From: Prado023 sp963798745
GTDB taxonomy: Bacteria; Actinomycetota; Actinomycetes; S36-B12; CAIYMF01
NCBI GenBank assembly: GCA_963798745.1
Contig: CAWCUF010000001.1
Location: 248,001 to 312,000 of the forward strand
Length of the DNA: 64,000 nt
Direction of reading: 5' to 3'
The translations under genes were made by a program, and so were the position numbers. A model generated the notes under the pieces. The model worked only from the letters and a program-made list of their open reading frames with translations. It had not been told where the DNA came from and did not search any database. Below are positions 1 to 8,900 of this stretch, piece after piece; the stretch's first letter is position 1, and each line of letters begins with the position of its first letter.

Positions 1-696
1 GATCCGCACGGCGACCTCGTCGTCGACCAGTCGGTAGCGCAGCTCGGCAAGTTCGGTGGTGGTGCGACACGGCTGCTCGAAGTAGTCGAGCACCGAGCCG
101 AACTCCGCGGCGAACATCCGGGCCGCGCGGCGGGCCTGCGCGACGGTCCACGCGCCGTTGGCGTCCAGTCGGATCAACGGGTCGCGCACACCGGCCTCGG
201 ACAGGGCCGCGCGCACCGTGGCCACCCGGGACAGGTCATCGGCCAGGGCCGCACCGGCCTCGGCCACCTTCACCTTGAACGTCGTGGCCCCGGTCTGGGC
301 CACCGCGTCGGTGACGAACCCGGCGATGTCCTCGTGCGGCAGCGCCGGGACGATCACGTTGACCGGCACCGTGGCGCGCACCGGCTCGGGCCAACGGCCC
401 CAGGCGGCCTCGACCGCCGCGGCCAGCCAGCGGGCTGCCTCCCAATCGTCGTACTCGGGGAACGGCGCCCATTCCGCCCAGCCCGAGGGGCCGGCGAACA
501 GCAGTCCCTCGCGGTGCTCGGTGCCCCGGAACCGTCGGTTCAGCGGCACCCGGAACGGCACGGCGACCGACGCCAGTTGCGCCGGTGTCAGCTCGGGCAG
601 TGGGAACCCGGCAGCACGTGGCCGGCTCGGCTGGGCCTGCGCCCCGCCGGCTTCCGCTGCGGCGGGCGGCACGGCCGTCGTCGGGTCTCCGGCCAT
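1..696 (-). CDS. menC: o-succinylbenzoate synthase MenC, 3' end outside window
   Basis: Enolase-superfamily enzyme that dehydrates SHCHC to o-succinylbenzoate in menaquinone synthesis. The first 232 codons are present and in frame to base 1; the C-terminal third lies beyond the window. Visible are the KVKV catalytic-lysine strand (residues 141-144), RLDANGAW (176-183, metal-binding Asp178) and EQP (207-209, metal-binding Glu207). The N-terminus is extended by about 35 Ala/Pro-rich residues. The ATG at 696 sits five bases after the menB stop, so the two genes are probably co-transcribed and translationally linked. The frame, the motifs and the menB neighbour together make the identity very likely. 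Confidence 0.92.
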   Translation of the reverse strand, partial: MAGDPTTAVPPAAAEAGGAQAQPSRPRAAGFPLPELTPAQLASVAVPFRVPLNRRFRGTEHREGLLFAGPSGWAEWAPFPEYDDWEAARWLAAAVEAAWGRWPEPVRATVPVNVIVPALPHEDIAGFVTDAVAQTGATTFKVKVAEAGAALADDLSRVATVRAALSEAGVRDPLIRLDANGAWTVAQARRAARMFAAEFGSVLDYFEQPCRTTTELAELRYRLVDDEVAVRI

Positions 697-701
697 GGCG
701 C

Positions 702-1625
702 TCACGGACGCTTCGGGAACTGGGCGAAGTCCGGGGTGCGCTTGCTGGTGTAGGCGTCGCGGCCCTCCTGGGCCTCCTCGGTCATGTAGAACAGCAGGGT
801 GGCGTCGCCGGCGAGTTGCTGGATCCCGGCCAGGCCGTCGTCGGCGGCGTTCAGCGAGGCCTTGAGCATCCGCAGCGCCAGCGGGCTCATGGTGAGCATC
901 TCGCGCGCCCACTGCATCGTCTCCTCCTCGAGCTCGGCCAGCGGAACCACCTGGTTGACCAGCCCCCACTCGTAGGCCTGCTCGGCGCCGTACTGACGGC
1001 AGAGGAACCAGACCTCGCGGGCGCGCTTCTGCCCGATCTGACGGGCCAGCAGGCCCGAACCGTAGCCACCGTCGAACGAGCCCACCTTGGGGCCGGTCTG
1101 GCCGTAGCGCGCGTTGTCGGCCGAGATTGTCAGGTCGCAGCAGATGTGCAGCACGTGCCCGCCGCCCATCGCGTAGCCGGCGACCATCGCGACCACCGGT
1201 TTGGGCAGCCGACGGATCTGCACCTGCAGGTCGAGCACGTTCAGGCGCCCGATCCCCTTGCCCGCGACCTCGTCGTCGCCGATGTAGCCGTCGTTGCCGC
1301 GGATCCGCTGGTCGCCGCCCGAGCAGAAGGCCCAGTCGCCCTGGCCGGTCAGGATGATCACGCCGACCCGGTCGTCGTCGCGCGCGAGGTTGAACGCGTC
1401 CTGCAACTCGAACAGGGTCTGCGGGCGGAACGCGTTGCGCACCTCGGGCCGGTTGATCGTGATCTTGGCCACGCCGTCGCCGGAGAGCTCGTAGCGGATG
1501 TCACTCCATTGGCCGACCGGCTCCCACTGCGCGCCGGGGCGGACCGTCGAGACGGCCGGGTCGGCGTACGCCGCGCTGTCCGCGGTGACGACGGGGATCG
1601 GGGGGTATCGGTCGCGAGAGTCCAC
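702..1625 (-). CDS. menB: 1,4-dihydroxy-2-naphthoyl-CoA synthase MenB
   Basis: Crotonase-fold enzyme that cyclises o-succinylbenzoyl-CoA to 1,4-dihydroxy-2-naphthoyl-CoA in menaquinone synthesis. The 307-residue product contains the SGGDQ segment, the oxyanion-hole stretch AGYAMGGGH and VGSFDGGYGS with the active-site Asp typical of MenB, and a C-terminal FPKRP tail that is characteristic of the family. It starts with GTG (VDSRDRYPP). There is no Shine-Dalgarno sequence; a TACCCT -10 hexamer ends seven bases before the start, suggesting a leaderless mRNA. It is followed five bases later by menC. Length and motifs fit the family fully. Confidence 0.95.
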   Translation of the reverse strand: MDSRDRYPPIPVVTADSAAYADPAVSTVRPGAQWEPVGQWSDIRYELSGDGVAKITINRPEVRNAFRPQTLFELQDAFNLARDDDRVGVIILTGQGDWAFCSGGDQRIRGNDGYIGDDEVAGKGIGRLNVLDLQVQIRRLPKPVVAMVAGYAMGGGHVLHICCDLTISADNARYGQTGPKVGSFDGGYGSGLLARQIGQKRAREVWFLCRQYGAEQAYEWGLVNQVVPLAELEEETMQWAREMLTMSPLALRMLKASLNAADDGLAGIQQLAGDATLLFYMTEEAQEGRDAYTSKRTPDFAQFPKRP

Positions 1626-1632
1626 GATGGAC

Positions 1633-1638
1633 AGGGTA
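1633..1638 (-). promoter_or_regulatory. Probable -10 element (TACCCT), leaderless menB
   Basis: TACCCT on the minus strand fits the TANNNT consensus and ends seven bases before the menB GTG, placing the transcript start at or next to the start codon. No clear -35 box. Confidence 0.4.
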
Positions 1639-1689
1639 GGGCACGCTCCGGCGCCCGGCCGGGAACCACCTCGGGGTGGCCACGGCTGG

Positions 1690-1893
1690 CTACCGGTCCG
1701 GGACGGGGGCGACCATGCGGTGCACCTGGGCGCCCTCGAGGAGGCGGGCGGGCTTGGAGGTTTCGGTCACGACCGGGCCGAGTCGTTCGTACAGGGCTCG
1801 CGCGCGCGAGTTGGTGACGTCGACGTCCAGCGCCAGCGCCGAGCAACCCGCGCTGCGGGCGGCGCAGGACGGGCGTCGTGGGCACCCGGTCAG
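1690..1893 (-). pseudogene. C-terminal fragment of a GNAT acetyltransferase
   Basis: Reading the minus strand, about 60 codons ending at a TAG (1692-1690) give LDVDVTNSRARALYERLG, the classic acetyl-CoA-binding end of a GNAT N-acetyltransferase (motif N-x-x-A-x-x-L-Y-x-x-x-G-F, here with Pro in place of Phe), followed by about 25 residues. The rest of the domain is missing: upstream lies the TetR gene on the other strand. This looks like a decayed remnant squeezed between menB and the TetR gene. The open frame continues upstream antisense to the TetR gene but has no further GNAT character. Confidence 0.6.
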
Positions 1894-1918
1894 GATAGCC
1901 GGGGGCGACAATGGCCAC

Positions 1919-2557
1919 ATGACTGCGACCGAGGCATCCGGGGCGCGCCGCCGCGGTCCGCGAGCGGGTGGTACCGACACCCGGGCGGTGATCCTGGCCG
2001 CGGCGCGCGAGGAGTTCGCCGAGCGGGGCTTCACCGCGACCACCGTCCGCGGCATCGGGGCGCGCGCGGGCGTGGACGCCGCAATGATCAATCACTACTT
2101 CGGCAGCAAGGCCCTGCTGTTCCGCGAGGTCACCCAGATCCCGGTCGACCCGGTGGCAGGGCTCGCCGCGGCGTTGGCCGGCCCCCGCGCAAGCCTCGGG
2201 CGCCGGCTGGCCCTGTTCATCCTCACGACGTGGGAGGACGCGGCATTCCGGGACCCGGTCCTGGCGATGCTGCGCTCGGCCGCACCTGGTGGGTCGGGGG
2301 CTGGTGGGTCCGGGGCTGGTGGGCTCGGCCTGATGCGCGACTACTTCGCCAGCCAACTGGTGCCGCTCGTGGCCGCCGAGGCCCGGGGAGCTGATCCAAT
2401 GCGCCAGAGCGTGCTGGCGATCGCCCAGGTGATGGGGGTCATCGTCGGCCGGCACCTGATCGGGCTGCCCGACCTGCGCGATCCGGGGGTCGCAGAGCTG
2501 GCCGACGAGCTGGCGCCGGTGGTTCAGCGCTACCTCGACGGGGAGCACCGCACCTGA
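1919..2557 (+). CDS. TetR-family transcriptional regulator
   Basis: A 212-residue regulator. Residues about 20-65 form the TetR helix-turn-helix with the signature FTATTVRGIGARAGVDAAMINHYFGSK; the rest is the variable ligand-binding and dimer domain with a TetR_C-like pattern. The ATG at 1919 gives a normal TetR N-terminus; an earlier in-frame start would add 81 residues antisense to the GNAT remnant. Residues about 124-137 are a Gly/Ser/Ala loop encoded by a 15-base tandem repeat. It is followed 42 bases later, on the opposite strand, by the end of an ABC exporter operon, which is a plausible but unproven target. The ligand is unknown. Confidence 0.88.
   Translation: MTATEASGARRRGPRAGGTDTRAVILAAAREEFAERGFTATTVRGIGARAGVDAAMINHYFGSKALLFREVTQIPVDPVAGLAAALAGPRASLGRRLALFILTTWEDAAFRDPVLAMLRSAAPGGSGAGGSGAGGLGLMRDYFASQLVPLVAAEARGADPMRQSVLAIAQVMGVIVGRHLIGLPDLRDPGVAELADELAPVVQRYLDGEHRT
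2288..2326 (+). repeat. 15-base tandem repeat inside TetR gene
   Basis: The unit GGTGGGTCSGGGGCT occurs twice, followed by a partial third copy, encoding a GGSGA-type glycine loop in the TetR ligand domain. It is in frame, so repeat slippage would lengthen or shorten the loop by five residues. Confidence 0.7.
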
Positions 2558-2599
2558 GGGGCTCGGCTCTTCCGGCCGCAGCCCGGCCTCGGGATGCGA

Positions 2600-3541
2600 T
2601 CAGCCCCGCGGCTTCGCCCCGTTGAGCAGCACCATCCGCTCCTCGATGGTGGCCGGCACTGCCACAACCTCGCCTGCCATCGCGCCGTCGGCCAGCACGG
2701 CTCGGACCTGATCCGGCTGAACCCCGGCGACCCGTACGGAGGTGCCGGCCAGCGTGACCGGCAGGCCGGCCCGGCGCAGCACGTCGAAGGCGCCGGCCCA
2801 GTCCGCAACGTCCACGCGCACCGCCTCGGTGTCCGCGACCAGTTCCGCCTCCGTGCCGGATCCGACCAGTCGGCCCATCGACATCAGCAGCAAGCGGTGG
2901 CACTGCTGGGCCTCGGCCATGTTGTGCGTGGTCACCAGCACACCGACCCCGGCCTCCGCGCGACCGTGGATCGTGGCCCACAGGTCACGACTGGACAGGG
3001 CGCTGACTCCCGAGGTGGGCTCATCGAGGACCAGCAGCCTCGGCTCGTGCAGCAGCGCGCAGGCGAAGGCCAGCTCGCGCTGGCTGCCCAGGGAGATGTC
3101 ACCCACCAGTTGGTCAGCCACTCCGGCGAGCATCTCGGGAACCTCCGGGCGCGGAGAGCCGTAGACGTCGGCCACGAAGTCCAGGTTCTCCCGCACACTC
3201 AGGGTGGCGTAGAGCCCGAGACCCTGCGGGACGTAGCCGACCCAGCGCCGGGCCTCACGATCGGGGGGCCCGCCCAGCAGCGTCGCGCGCCCGGTCGTGG
3301 CCGCGATCAGGCCAAGGGCCATCCGCAGGGCGGTCGTCTTGCCCGCACCGTTCGCGCCGAGCAGGCCGACGACCTCGCCCGCGCCGACCGAGAACGACAC
3401 GTCATCGACGGCCACGAAATCACCGAAGGTGCGGCACAGGCGCGTGACCTCGAGCAGCGGCTGCCGGGCGTTCTCCAGGTGCGGATTCGGGGTCGGGTCG
3501 GGGGAGCGGTTCGGGCTCGGCTTCGGGTCGGGGGAGGTCAT
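2600..3541 (-). CDS. ABC transporter ATP-binding protein (second of pair)
   Basis: Nucleotide-binding subunit of an ABC-2 type exporter, 313 residues. It has Walker A GANGAGKT, a Q-loop in YVPQGLGLY, Walker B LLVLDEPTSGV and H-loop TTHNMAEA. The signature motif is degenerate (SLGSQRELA instead of LSGGQ). The C-terminal 90 residues are a regulatory extension. The N-terminus is a short Pro/Asp/Asn-rich stretch. The ATG at 3541 overlaps the stop of the upstream ATPase gene (ATGA), so the two are translationally coupled. It resembles the C-terminal half of YbhF-like double ATPases. The substrate cannot be told from the sequence. Confidence 0.9.
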   Translation of the reverse strand: MTSPDPKPSPNRSPDPTPNPHLENARQPLLEVTRLCRTFGDFVAVDDVSFSVGAGEVVGLLGANGAGKTTALRMALGLIAATTGRATLLGGPPDREARRWVGYVPQGLGLYATLSVRENLDFVADVYGSPRPEVPEMLAGVADQLVGDISLGSQRELAFACALLHEPRLLVLDEPTSGVSALSSRDLWATIHGRAEAGVGVLVTTHNMAEAQQCHRLLLMSMGRLVGSGTEAELVADTEAVRVDVADWAGAFDVLRRAGLPVTLAGTSVRVAGVQPDQVRAVLADGAMAGEVVAVPATIEERMVLLNGAKPRG

Positions 3542-4371
3542 GCACTGCCCCGTTCGGCGGCGGCAACCAGCGCCCGGCCGATCACGACGTCCTCGAGGTC
3601 GGCGCGGATGACGGTCATCCCGGCGGGCGGATCGCCGTCGGGCCACAGCTCATGTGTGTCCCGACCGCGCCGCCACGCCCACTCGGGGCGGATCGCGGCC
3701 GAGGACCTGGTCAGCACCCCCGGGATCGACTCGAGCACCTGCGCCGGCGTGCCCGAGACCAGGGCGCGGCCGTGGTCGAGGACCAGCACGTGCCGGGCCC
3801 GTTCGGCCTCGTCGAGGTAGGTCGTGCTCATCAGGACGGCGGCGCCCGCAGCCGCGGCGCCCGAGGCCAGTCGCCACAGGTCCACCCGGCTGACCGGATC
3901 AACGCCGGTGCTGGGCTCGTCGAGGACCAACAGGTCGGGGTCGTGCAGCATCGCAAGGACGACCCCGAGCTTGCGGCGCATCCCGCCCGACAGTTGCCCG
4001 GCCAGCCGATCCCGGAACGCATCGAGGTCTGCGGCAGCCAGCAGCTCGTCGGCCCGGAGGGCCAGATCCGCGCCGCGCAGGCCGTAGGAGCCTCCGACGA
4101 AGTCGACGTTCTCCTGCACCGACAGTCCCAGCCAACTACCGCTGGTGGCCGGCAGGTAGCCGATGTCGGCCTGCGCGGGGGCCAGCAGCGAGCCGGACAC
4201 GGGCTCGATGCGGCCGACGACGGTCCGCAGCAGCGTGGTCTTGCCCGCCCCATCCCCGCCGACGACAGCGGTGACCGAGCCGGCCGGGGCGCTGAGGGTC
4301 ACGCCGTCCAGGGCTACCGTGTCGCCGAACTGGACAACCACGTCGCGCAGCTCGACCAGCGCAGGGCTCAC
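3538..4371 (-). CDS. ABC transporter ATP-binding protein (first of pair)
   Basis: A 277-residue ABC ATPase with Walker A GGDGAGKT, signature LSGGMRRKL and Walker B LLVLDEPSTGVD. The switch histidine is absent: the H-loop reads STTYLDEAE. The same loss is seen in the N-terminal ATPase half of YbhF/RbbA-like transporters (STAYMDEAE), so this subunit may form a degenerate ATP site with its partner. The GTG start at 4371 overlaps the permease stop (GTGA) and the 3' end overlaps the next ATPase (ATGA), so three genes form one coupled operon. Probably one half of a heterodimeric exporter motor. Confidence 0.9.
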   Translation of the reverse strand: MSPALVELRDVVVQFGDTVALDGVTLSAPAGSVTAVVGGDGAGKTTLLRTVVGRIEPVSGSLLAPAQADIGYLPATSGSWLGLSVQENVDFVGGSYGLRGADLALRADELLAAADLDAFRDRLAGQLSGGMRRKLGVVLAMLHDPDLLVLDEPSTGVDPVSRVDLWRLASGAAAAGAAVLMSTTYLDEAERARHVLVLDHGRALVSGTPAQVLESIPGVLTRSSAAIRPEWAWRRGRDTHELWPDGDPPAGMTVIRADLEDVVIGRALVAAAERGSA

Positions 4372-5456
4372 GCGGACACCGCCCCGCTGCCGGGGCCCCC
4401 GAGGGAAGCGCCCTCCGCCGACCCGGGATCCGCGTCCTCCTTGCGGCGTCCGCCGGGCGCGAGGTCCCGGCGGAATCGGGTCACTGCACCGGTGAACACC
4501 ACCACAGCCATCACGGTCAGCGCCAGGAACGGCAGCCACAGCGTCGCGATGCCGGCACCGCGGATCATGATGCCCTGGGAGATCATCGTGAAGTAGGTCA
4601 GCGGCAGCAGGTAGGAGATCCACCGCACAGCCCACGGGATCGCCACCAGCGGGAAGATCATCCCCGACAGCAGGATCTGGGGCATCAGGACCATGAACGC
4701 CACCTGGATCGCCTGGCCGGCGTTCTGCGAGATCGTCGAGATGAACACCCCGATCCCCAGGACCAGGAACAGGAACAGCCCGGCACCGAGCGCGTATTCG
4801 GCTGGGCTGCCGTTGAACGGGACGTCGAAGAGCAGCATCCCCAGGACCGTGACGATGACCATGTCGATGCCGGCGACCAGGAAGTACGGCGCGATCTTGC
4901 CCAGGATCACCGAGCTGGGCTTGATCGGCATCACGGCGAGTTGCTCGAGCGTGCCTGACTCGCGTTCGCGGACCATCCCGATGCTGGTCACCAGTGTGCC
5001 GATGAAGGCCAGGATCAGGCCGATGATCGAGGGGATCATCACCCAGGAGGTGATCAGGTCCGGGTTGAACAGGACCTCGGTGGTGACGGAGTCGCCCGCT
5101 CGGTTGAGCACTGAGACCGCTGACTGGGCACCGAACAGGTTGGACCCATCGACCAGTGCGGTCACCGGCTGGGCCCCGGTGACCAGGGCGACATCGACCT
5201 CGTTGTCCACGATCATCGCCTCGGCCTCGGCCCGGTCTGCGGCGGTGTCGATCGTGTCGACCTCGAAGAAGTCCGGGAGCGTGGCCGCGACCTGGGTGGC
5301 CTGTGGACCGACGACCGCGGTCTGGACGCTGTCGACGGTGAAGTTGGCTGCATATCCGAAGACGATCAGCAGCAGCAGGGGCAGACCGACGAGCATGCCC
5401 AGGGTGCGGCGATCCCGGGCCAGCTCGCGGAACTCCTTGACGATCATGGCGCGCAT
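4368..5456 (-). CDS. ABC-2 family membrane permease
   Basis: Membrane subunit of the exporter, 362 residues. It starts with a short cytoplasmic stretch (MRAMIVKEFRELARDRRT) and a first transmembrane helix (about 20-40), then a large extracellular domain of about 130 residues and five C-terminal helices, the usual ABC-2/YbhS-YbhR layout. The conserved MVRERESGTLEQL amphipathic segment is present. Only one permease gene is seen, so it may act as a homodimer. The ATG at 5456 is preceded by TATCGT six bases upstream, a likely leaderless promoter for the three-gene operon. The charged C-terminal tail is low complexity. Confidence 0.9.
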   Translation of the reverse strand: MRAMIVKEFRELARDRRTLGMLVGLPLLLLIVFGYAANFTVDSVQTAVVGPQATQVAATLPDFFEVDTIDTAADRAEAEAMIVDNEVDVALVTGAQPVTALVDGSNLFGAQSAVSVLNRAGDSVTTEVLFNPDLITSWVMIPSIIGLILAFIGTLVTSIGMVRERESGTLEQLAVMPIKPSSVILGKIAPYFLVAGIDMVIVTVLGMLLFDVPFNGSPAEYALGAGLFLFLVLGIGVFISTISQNAGQAIQVAFMVLMPQILLSGMIFPLVAIPWAVRWISYLLPLTYFTMISQGIMIRGAGIATLWLPFLALTVMAVVVFTGAVTRFRRDLAPGGRRKEDADPGSAEGASLGGPGSGAVSA

Positions 5457-5462
5457 GCCGCG

Positions 5463-5468
5463 ACGATA
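5463..5468 (-). promoter_or_regulatory. Probable -10 element (TATCGT), ABC exporter operon
   Basis: TATCGT on the minus strand ends six bases before the permease ATG; no Shine-Dalgarno sequence lies between. Consistent with a leaderless transcript for the exporter operon. Confidence 0.4.
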
Positions 5469-5554
5469 CGCCCCCGTTTCCGGGGGGTCAACAACTGTTG
5501 AAATATCGCGAGGGTGGGTCGCACCCGCGAAACCGATCGGCGAAGATCCGTCCA

Positions 5555-5713
5555 CAAGGGGTGCGCATCTTCCGCGCGCTGATCGCCGGGGAACGCGACC
5601 CCGCCGTGCTGGCTGAGCGCCTAGCCCAAGTCACGAGGCCGCTCACCGATGGGTTGCCACCACTGGACCACTCCACGATCGGGCGGGTCCTGAAGAAGGG
5701 GGCTTCGTCGTGA
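5555..5713 (+). pseudogene. IS110-like transposase fragment
   Basis: Plus-strand frame ending at 5713 reads RIFRALIAGERDPAVLAE, very close to the A-I-AGERDP-VLA segment found in the middle of IS110-family transposases. The N-terminal DEDD catalytic part and the C-terminal Tnp_20 part are absent, and no ends of an element are visible, so this is debris. After about 25 residues the similarity stops and an unrelated tail follows. The rest of the 460-base gap between the exporter operon and the CheB-CheR gene shows no other convincing gene. Confidence 0.55.
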
Positions 5714-5903
5714 CTTGAAGATGAGGTCAGGTGCCACGAGCGACTTCCTGCCGGCGCCCACCGTAGAGCGAGAATGCGCGTCCGCACAGGCAGGAGCCAT
5801 TGCTAGGGTATGCACCTCCACCACGAAGAGCCCCGCGATGACGACGGTGTTCGGCTTGTCGAGGACATCGCCAGTCAGTTTGGCTTAGGGTCCAAGCATG
5901 CGT

Positions 5904-5912
5904 CGAGGAGGT
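5904..5912 (+). promoter_or_regulatory. Shine-Dalgarno of the CheB-CheR fusion gene
   Basis: CGAGGAGGT, complementary to the 16S rRNA tail, lies four bases before the GTG at 5917. It fixes that start rather than any internal ATG. Confidence 0.7.
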
Positions 5913-5916
5913 CTCT

Positions 5917-8900
5917 GTGCCTCAGGAGCGGTCAGTGCCGGTTGATCCGCCGGGGGATGTCACGGCGTCGGTTTCCGTGGTCGGGATCGGCTCGTCGGCG
6001 GGTGGGCTTGACGCGCTGAACGATCTGCTCGCCGGACTGACCTGCACGGGGCGCCTTGCCTACGTCGTCGCCCAGCATCTGTCGCCGCAGCATCCCAGCA
6101 GGATCGTGGGCCTGCTCACCTCGAGCACGTCGTTGCGGGTCGTGGGCGCCGCTGATGGCATGGTCCTGGAACCCGATGTGATCGCGATCGGCCCACCTCG
6201 GTTCGATGTCACGGTCAGCGACGGGATCGTCAGGCTCTGCGAGCCGCGGCCGGGCCCGGGCCCGAACCCGAGCGTGGACCGGTTACTCCTGTCGATCGCC
6301 GAGAGCTGCGGTGTGCACGGCGCTGGGGTCGTGCTGTCCGGGACTGGGTCTGACGGCGCGAACGGGCTGCGCGCCATCAAGGCGGTCGGGGGCCTGACGC
6401 TCGTGCAGGAGCCGGAGACGGCGAAGTTCGACGCCATGCCACGGGCGGCGATCGCGCTGGGCGTCCCGGACGCGGTACTGGCACCGGCCGCGATGGGTGC
6501 CCACCTGGCGAGCCTTGCCGGCTTCGAGCCGGACGTGCTCGTGACGGACCTGGTCCCCGAACCCGCCGTGCTGGCCACGGTGCTCACGTCCTTGCAACGC
6601 TGCGTGGGCATCGACTTCACCGAGTACAAGGACTCCACCGTGCAGCGCCAGGTGAGTCGGCGGATGGCGGTGCGTCAGATCACCGACCTGGCCGACTACC
6701 TGGCGGTGCTTGATGGGGAACCTGCCGAGCAGTCGGCGCTGGTCGGCAATCTCCTGGTGACGGTGACCGGCTTCTTCCGGGACCCGGACGCGTTCGACGC
6801 GCTGCGCCGGCATCTGACGGAGTACGTGCGCCAGCGCACGGCATCCGAGCCGCTGCGCGTGTGGGTGCCGGGGTGCGCCACGGGCGAGGAGGTCTACACC
6901 GTCGCGATGATCCTCGATGAGGCACTCGGGCATCCCGAGGACCTGCCCCGCCATCTGAAGGTCTTCGGCACCGACCTGGACGAGGGGGCGCTCACCATCG
7001 CGCGCCGGGGCTGCTATGCCCCATCCTCCCTCGAGGGTATCCGGACCGAGCTGGTCCGGCGGTACTTCGTCGAGGTACCCGAAGGACACGAGGTGATTGC
7101 GGACCTGCGCGAGTGCACAGTCTTCGCGCGCCACAACGTCGGCGCCGACCCACCATTCCCGCGTCTGGACCTGGTGTCGTTCCGCAACACCTGCATCTAC
7201 TTCACGGCCCCGCTGCAGACCCGGGCCCTGAACTCCGTGCGCTTCGCCCTGCTGCCCGGCGGCCTGTTGTTCCTCGGCCTCAGCGAGACGATTCCCCCGT
7301 CCGTGGCCGGGTTCACCCCCGTGGACGGCGCCCACAGGATCTTCGCCCGGACCGCGGTACCGGCAACAACTGACGTGCCCCGCCTGTCGCTGGGCAGATG
7401 GAGGCGCGCACCGGTGCGCACCGGTGCGGCTCCCAGGTCGCCGGCGCAGGACTCGATTCCGGTGCAGCACCTGGATCTCCTGCAGGCCGTGGCCCGCGCG
7501 ATGGCCGGGCCGGCGTTGATCCTGGATCCCGCCCACAACGTCGTGGAGATCCTCGGTGACGTGTCCGCCTACTGTCGCCTTGCGGAGGGCCGGGTGTCCT
7601 CGCTCGTCGAGGACCTGATCCGCCCCGAGTTGATGGCCGAGGCCCGGGCGCTGATACTCCTGACCCGGATCGGCTCGGACCCCGTGGTGGGCAAGCTCAT
7701 CGAGCTCGACGGAGTCGAGGAGCCTGTGCGGATGGGAACACGTCCGCTGGCCGTCGGCCGCGACACCCTGGTGCTCCTGACCTTCTCCGCCGGACCCGTG
7801 AATCCGGTGGACCTCGAGGGCCGCAATGTTCGGTTCCTCTCCCGCGACGAGGGGTTCGATGACGCGCTGCAGCGTCTGGAGGTCGAGTTGCTGCTCAGTC
7901 AGGAGACGCTGGCGCAGTCGATGGCCGAGCTGGAGACGACCAACGAGGACCTGCAGGCCTCCACCGAGGAGCTGCAGGGCTCGACCGAGGAGCTGCAGGC
8001 CACGAACGAGGAACTGGAGACCACGAACGAGGAGCTGCAGGCCACCAACGAGGAGCTCGGAGGGGTGAACCGCCAGTTGCGGGAGCGGGGCATCGAGCTC
8101 CAGGGCCTCCTCGACGACCTGCAGAACGTCCTGACCGCCCTGACGCAGGGCATGGTCATCGTCGATGAGGACCTGCGGGTCCTACGGTTCAGCCCCGCGG
8201 CCGTGCGCGTGTTCTCCCTGGTCGACACCGACATCGGACAGCCACTGCTCACCGCCCCCACCTCCGTGGACGTGAGCGGACTCGGACCGGCCCTGCGCAG
8301 CGCCGTGAGCGGGCTGGCGAGCCCCGACCTGGAGTTCACTGGCCCGAGCGGCACCTATCTCGCCCGAGCGTTCCCCTACCAGGGGACGAACAGCCAGCGT
8401 CGCGGCGCCATCCTCACGCTGACCGATGTCACCGAGCTTGTCCGCGTGCGTCGGCTGGCCGAGACGGCCTTGAGTGACCTGACCGACGTGACCGAGGCCC
8501 TCGCGGAGGTGGTGTGGAGGCGGGATGCAGCCACCCTGGAGCCGGTCTTCGTCAGTGGCCTGGTTGAGCCGCTGACCGGCATCCCGAACGCGGAACTGCG
8601 GCGGCGTCCGGGCGCGCTGGACGACTGCATCCTCGCCGACGACCGCGCACGCGTCGACCTGGCCCGCCGATCCGGGCGCGCCACGTGGTCTGTCCAATAC
8701 CGCATCCGCCGCCGCGACGAGGTCACCCGCGACGTCCTCGAGACCGGATCGGTCGTGCATCGAACCGACGGCGACATCATTGTCGGGACCATCGTGGACA
8801 TCAGCGACCGGATCGCCATCGCGAAGACCGCCGCCGACGCGTCCGCCATCTTCGAGGCGGTGTTCCGCGACCCGTTGTCGGGGATCGCGATACTCGACGA

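Noticed and set aside
2281..2330. Suspected frameshift in the TetR gene because of an odd glycine-rich stretch
   Set aside because: The frame is intact on both sides and the stretch is an in-frame 15-base tandem repeat.
5714..5916. Further transposase sequence before the CheB-CheR gene
   Set aside because: Six-frame reading shows no recognisable transposase motif beyond the IS110-like fragment; left as unassigned.
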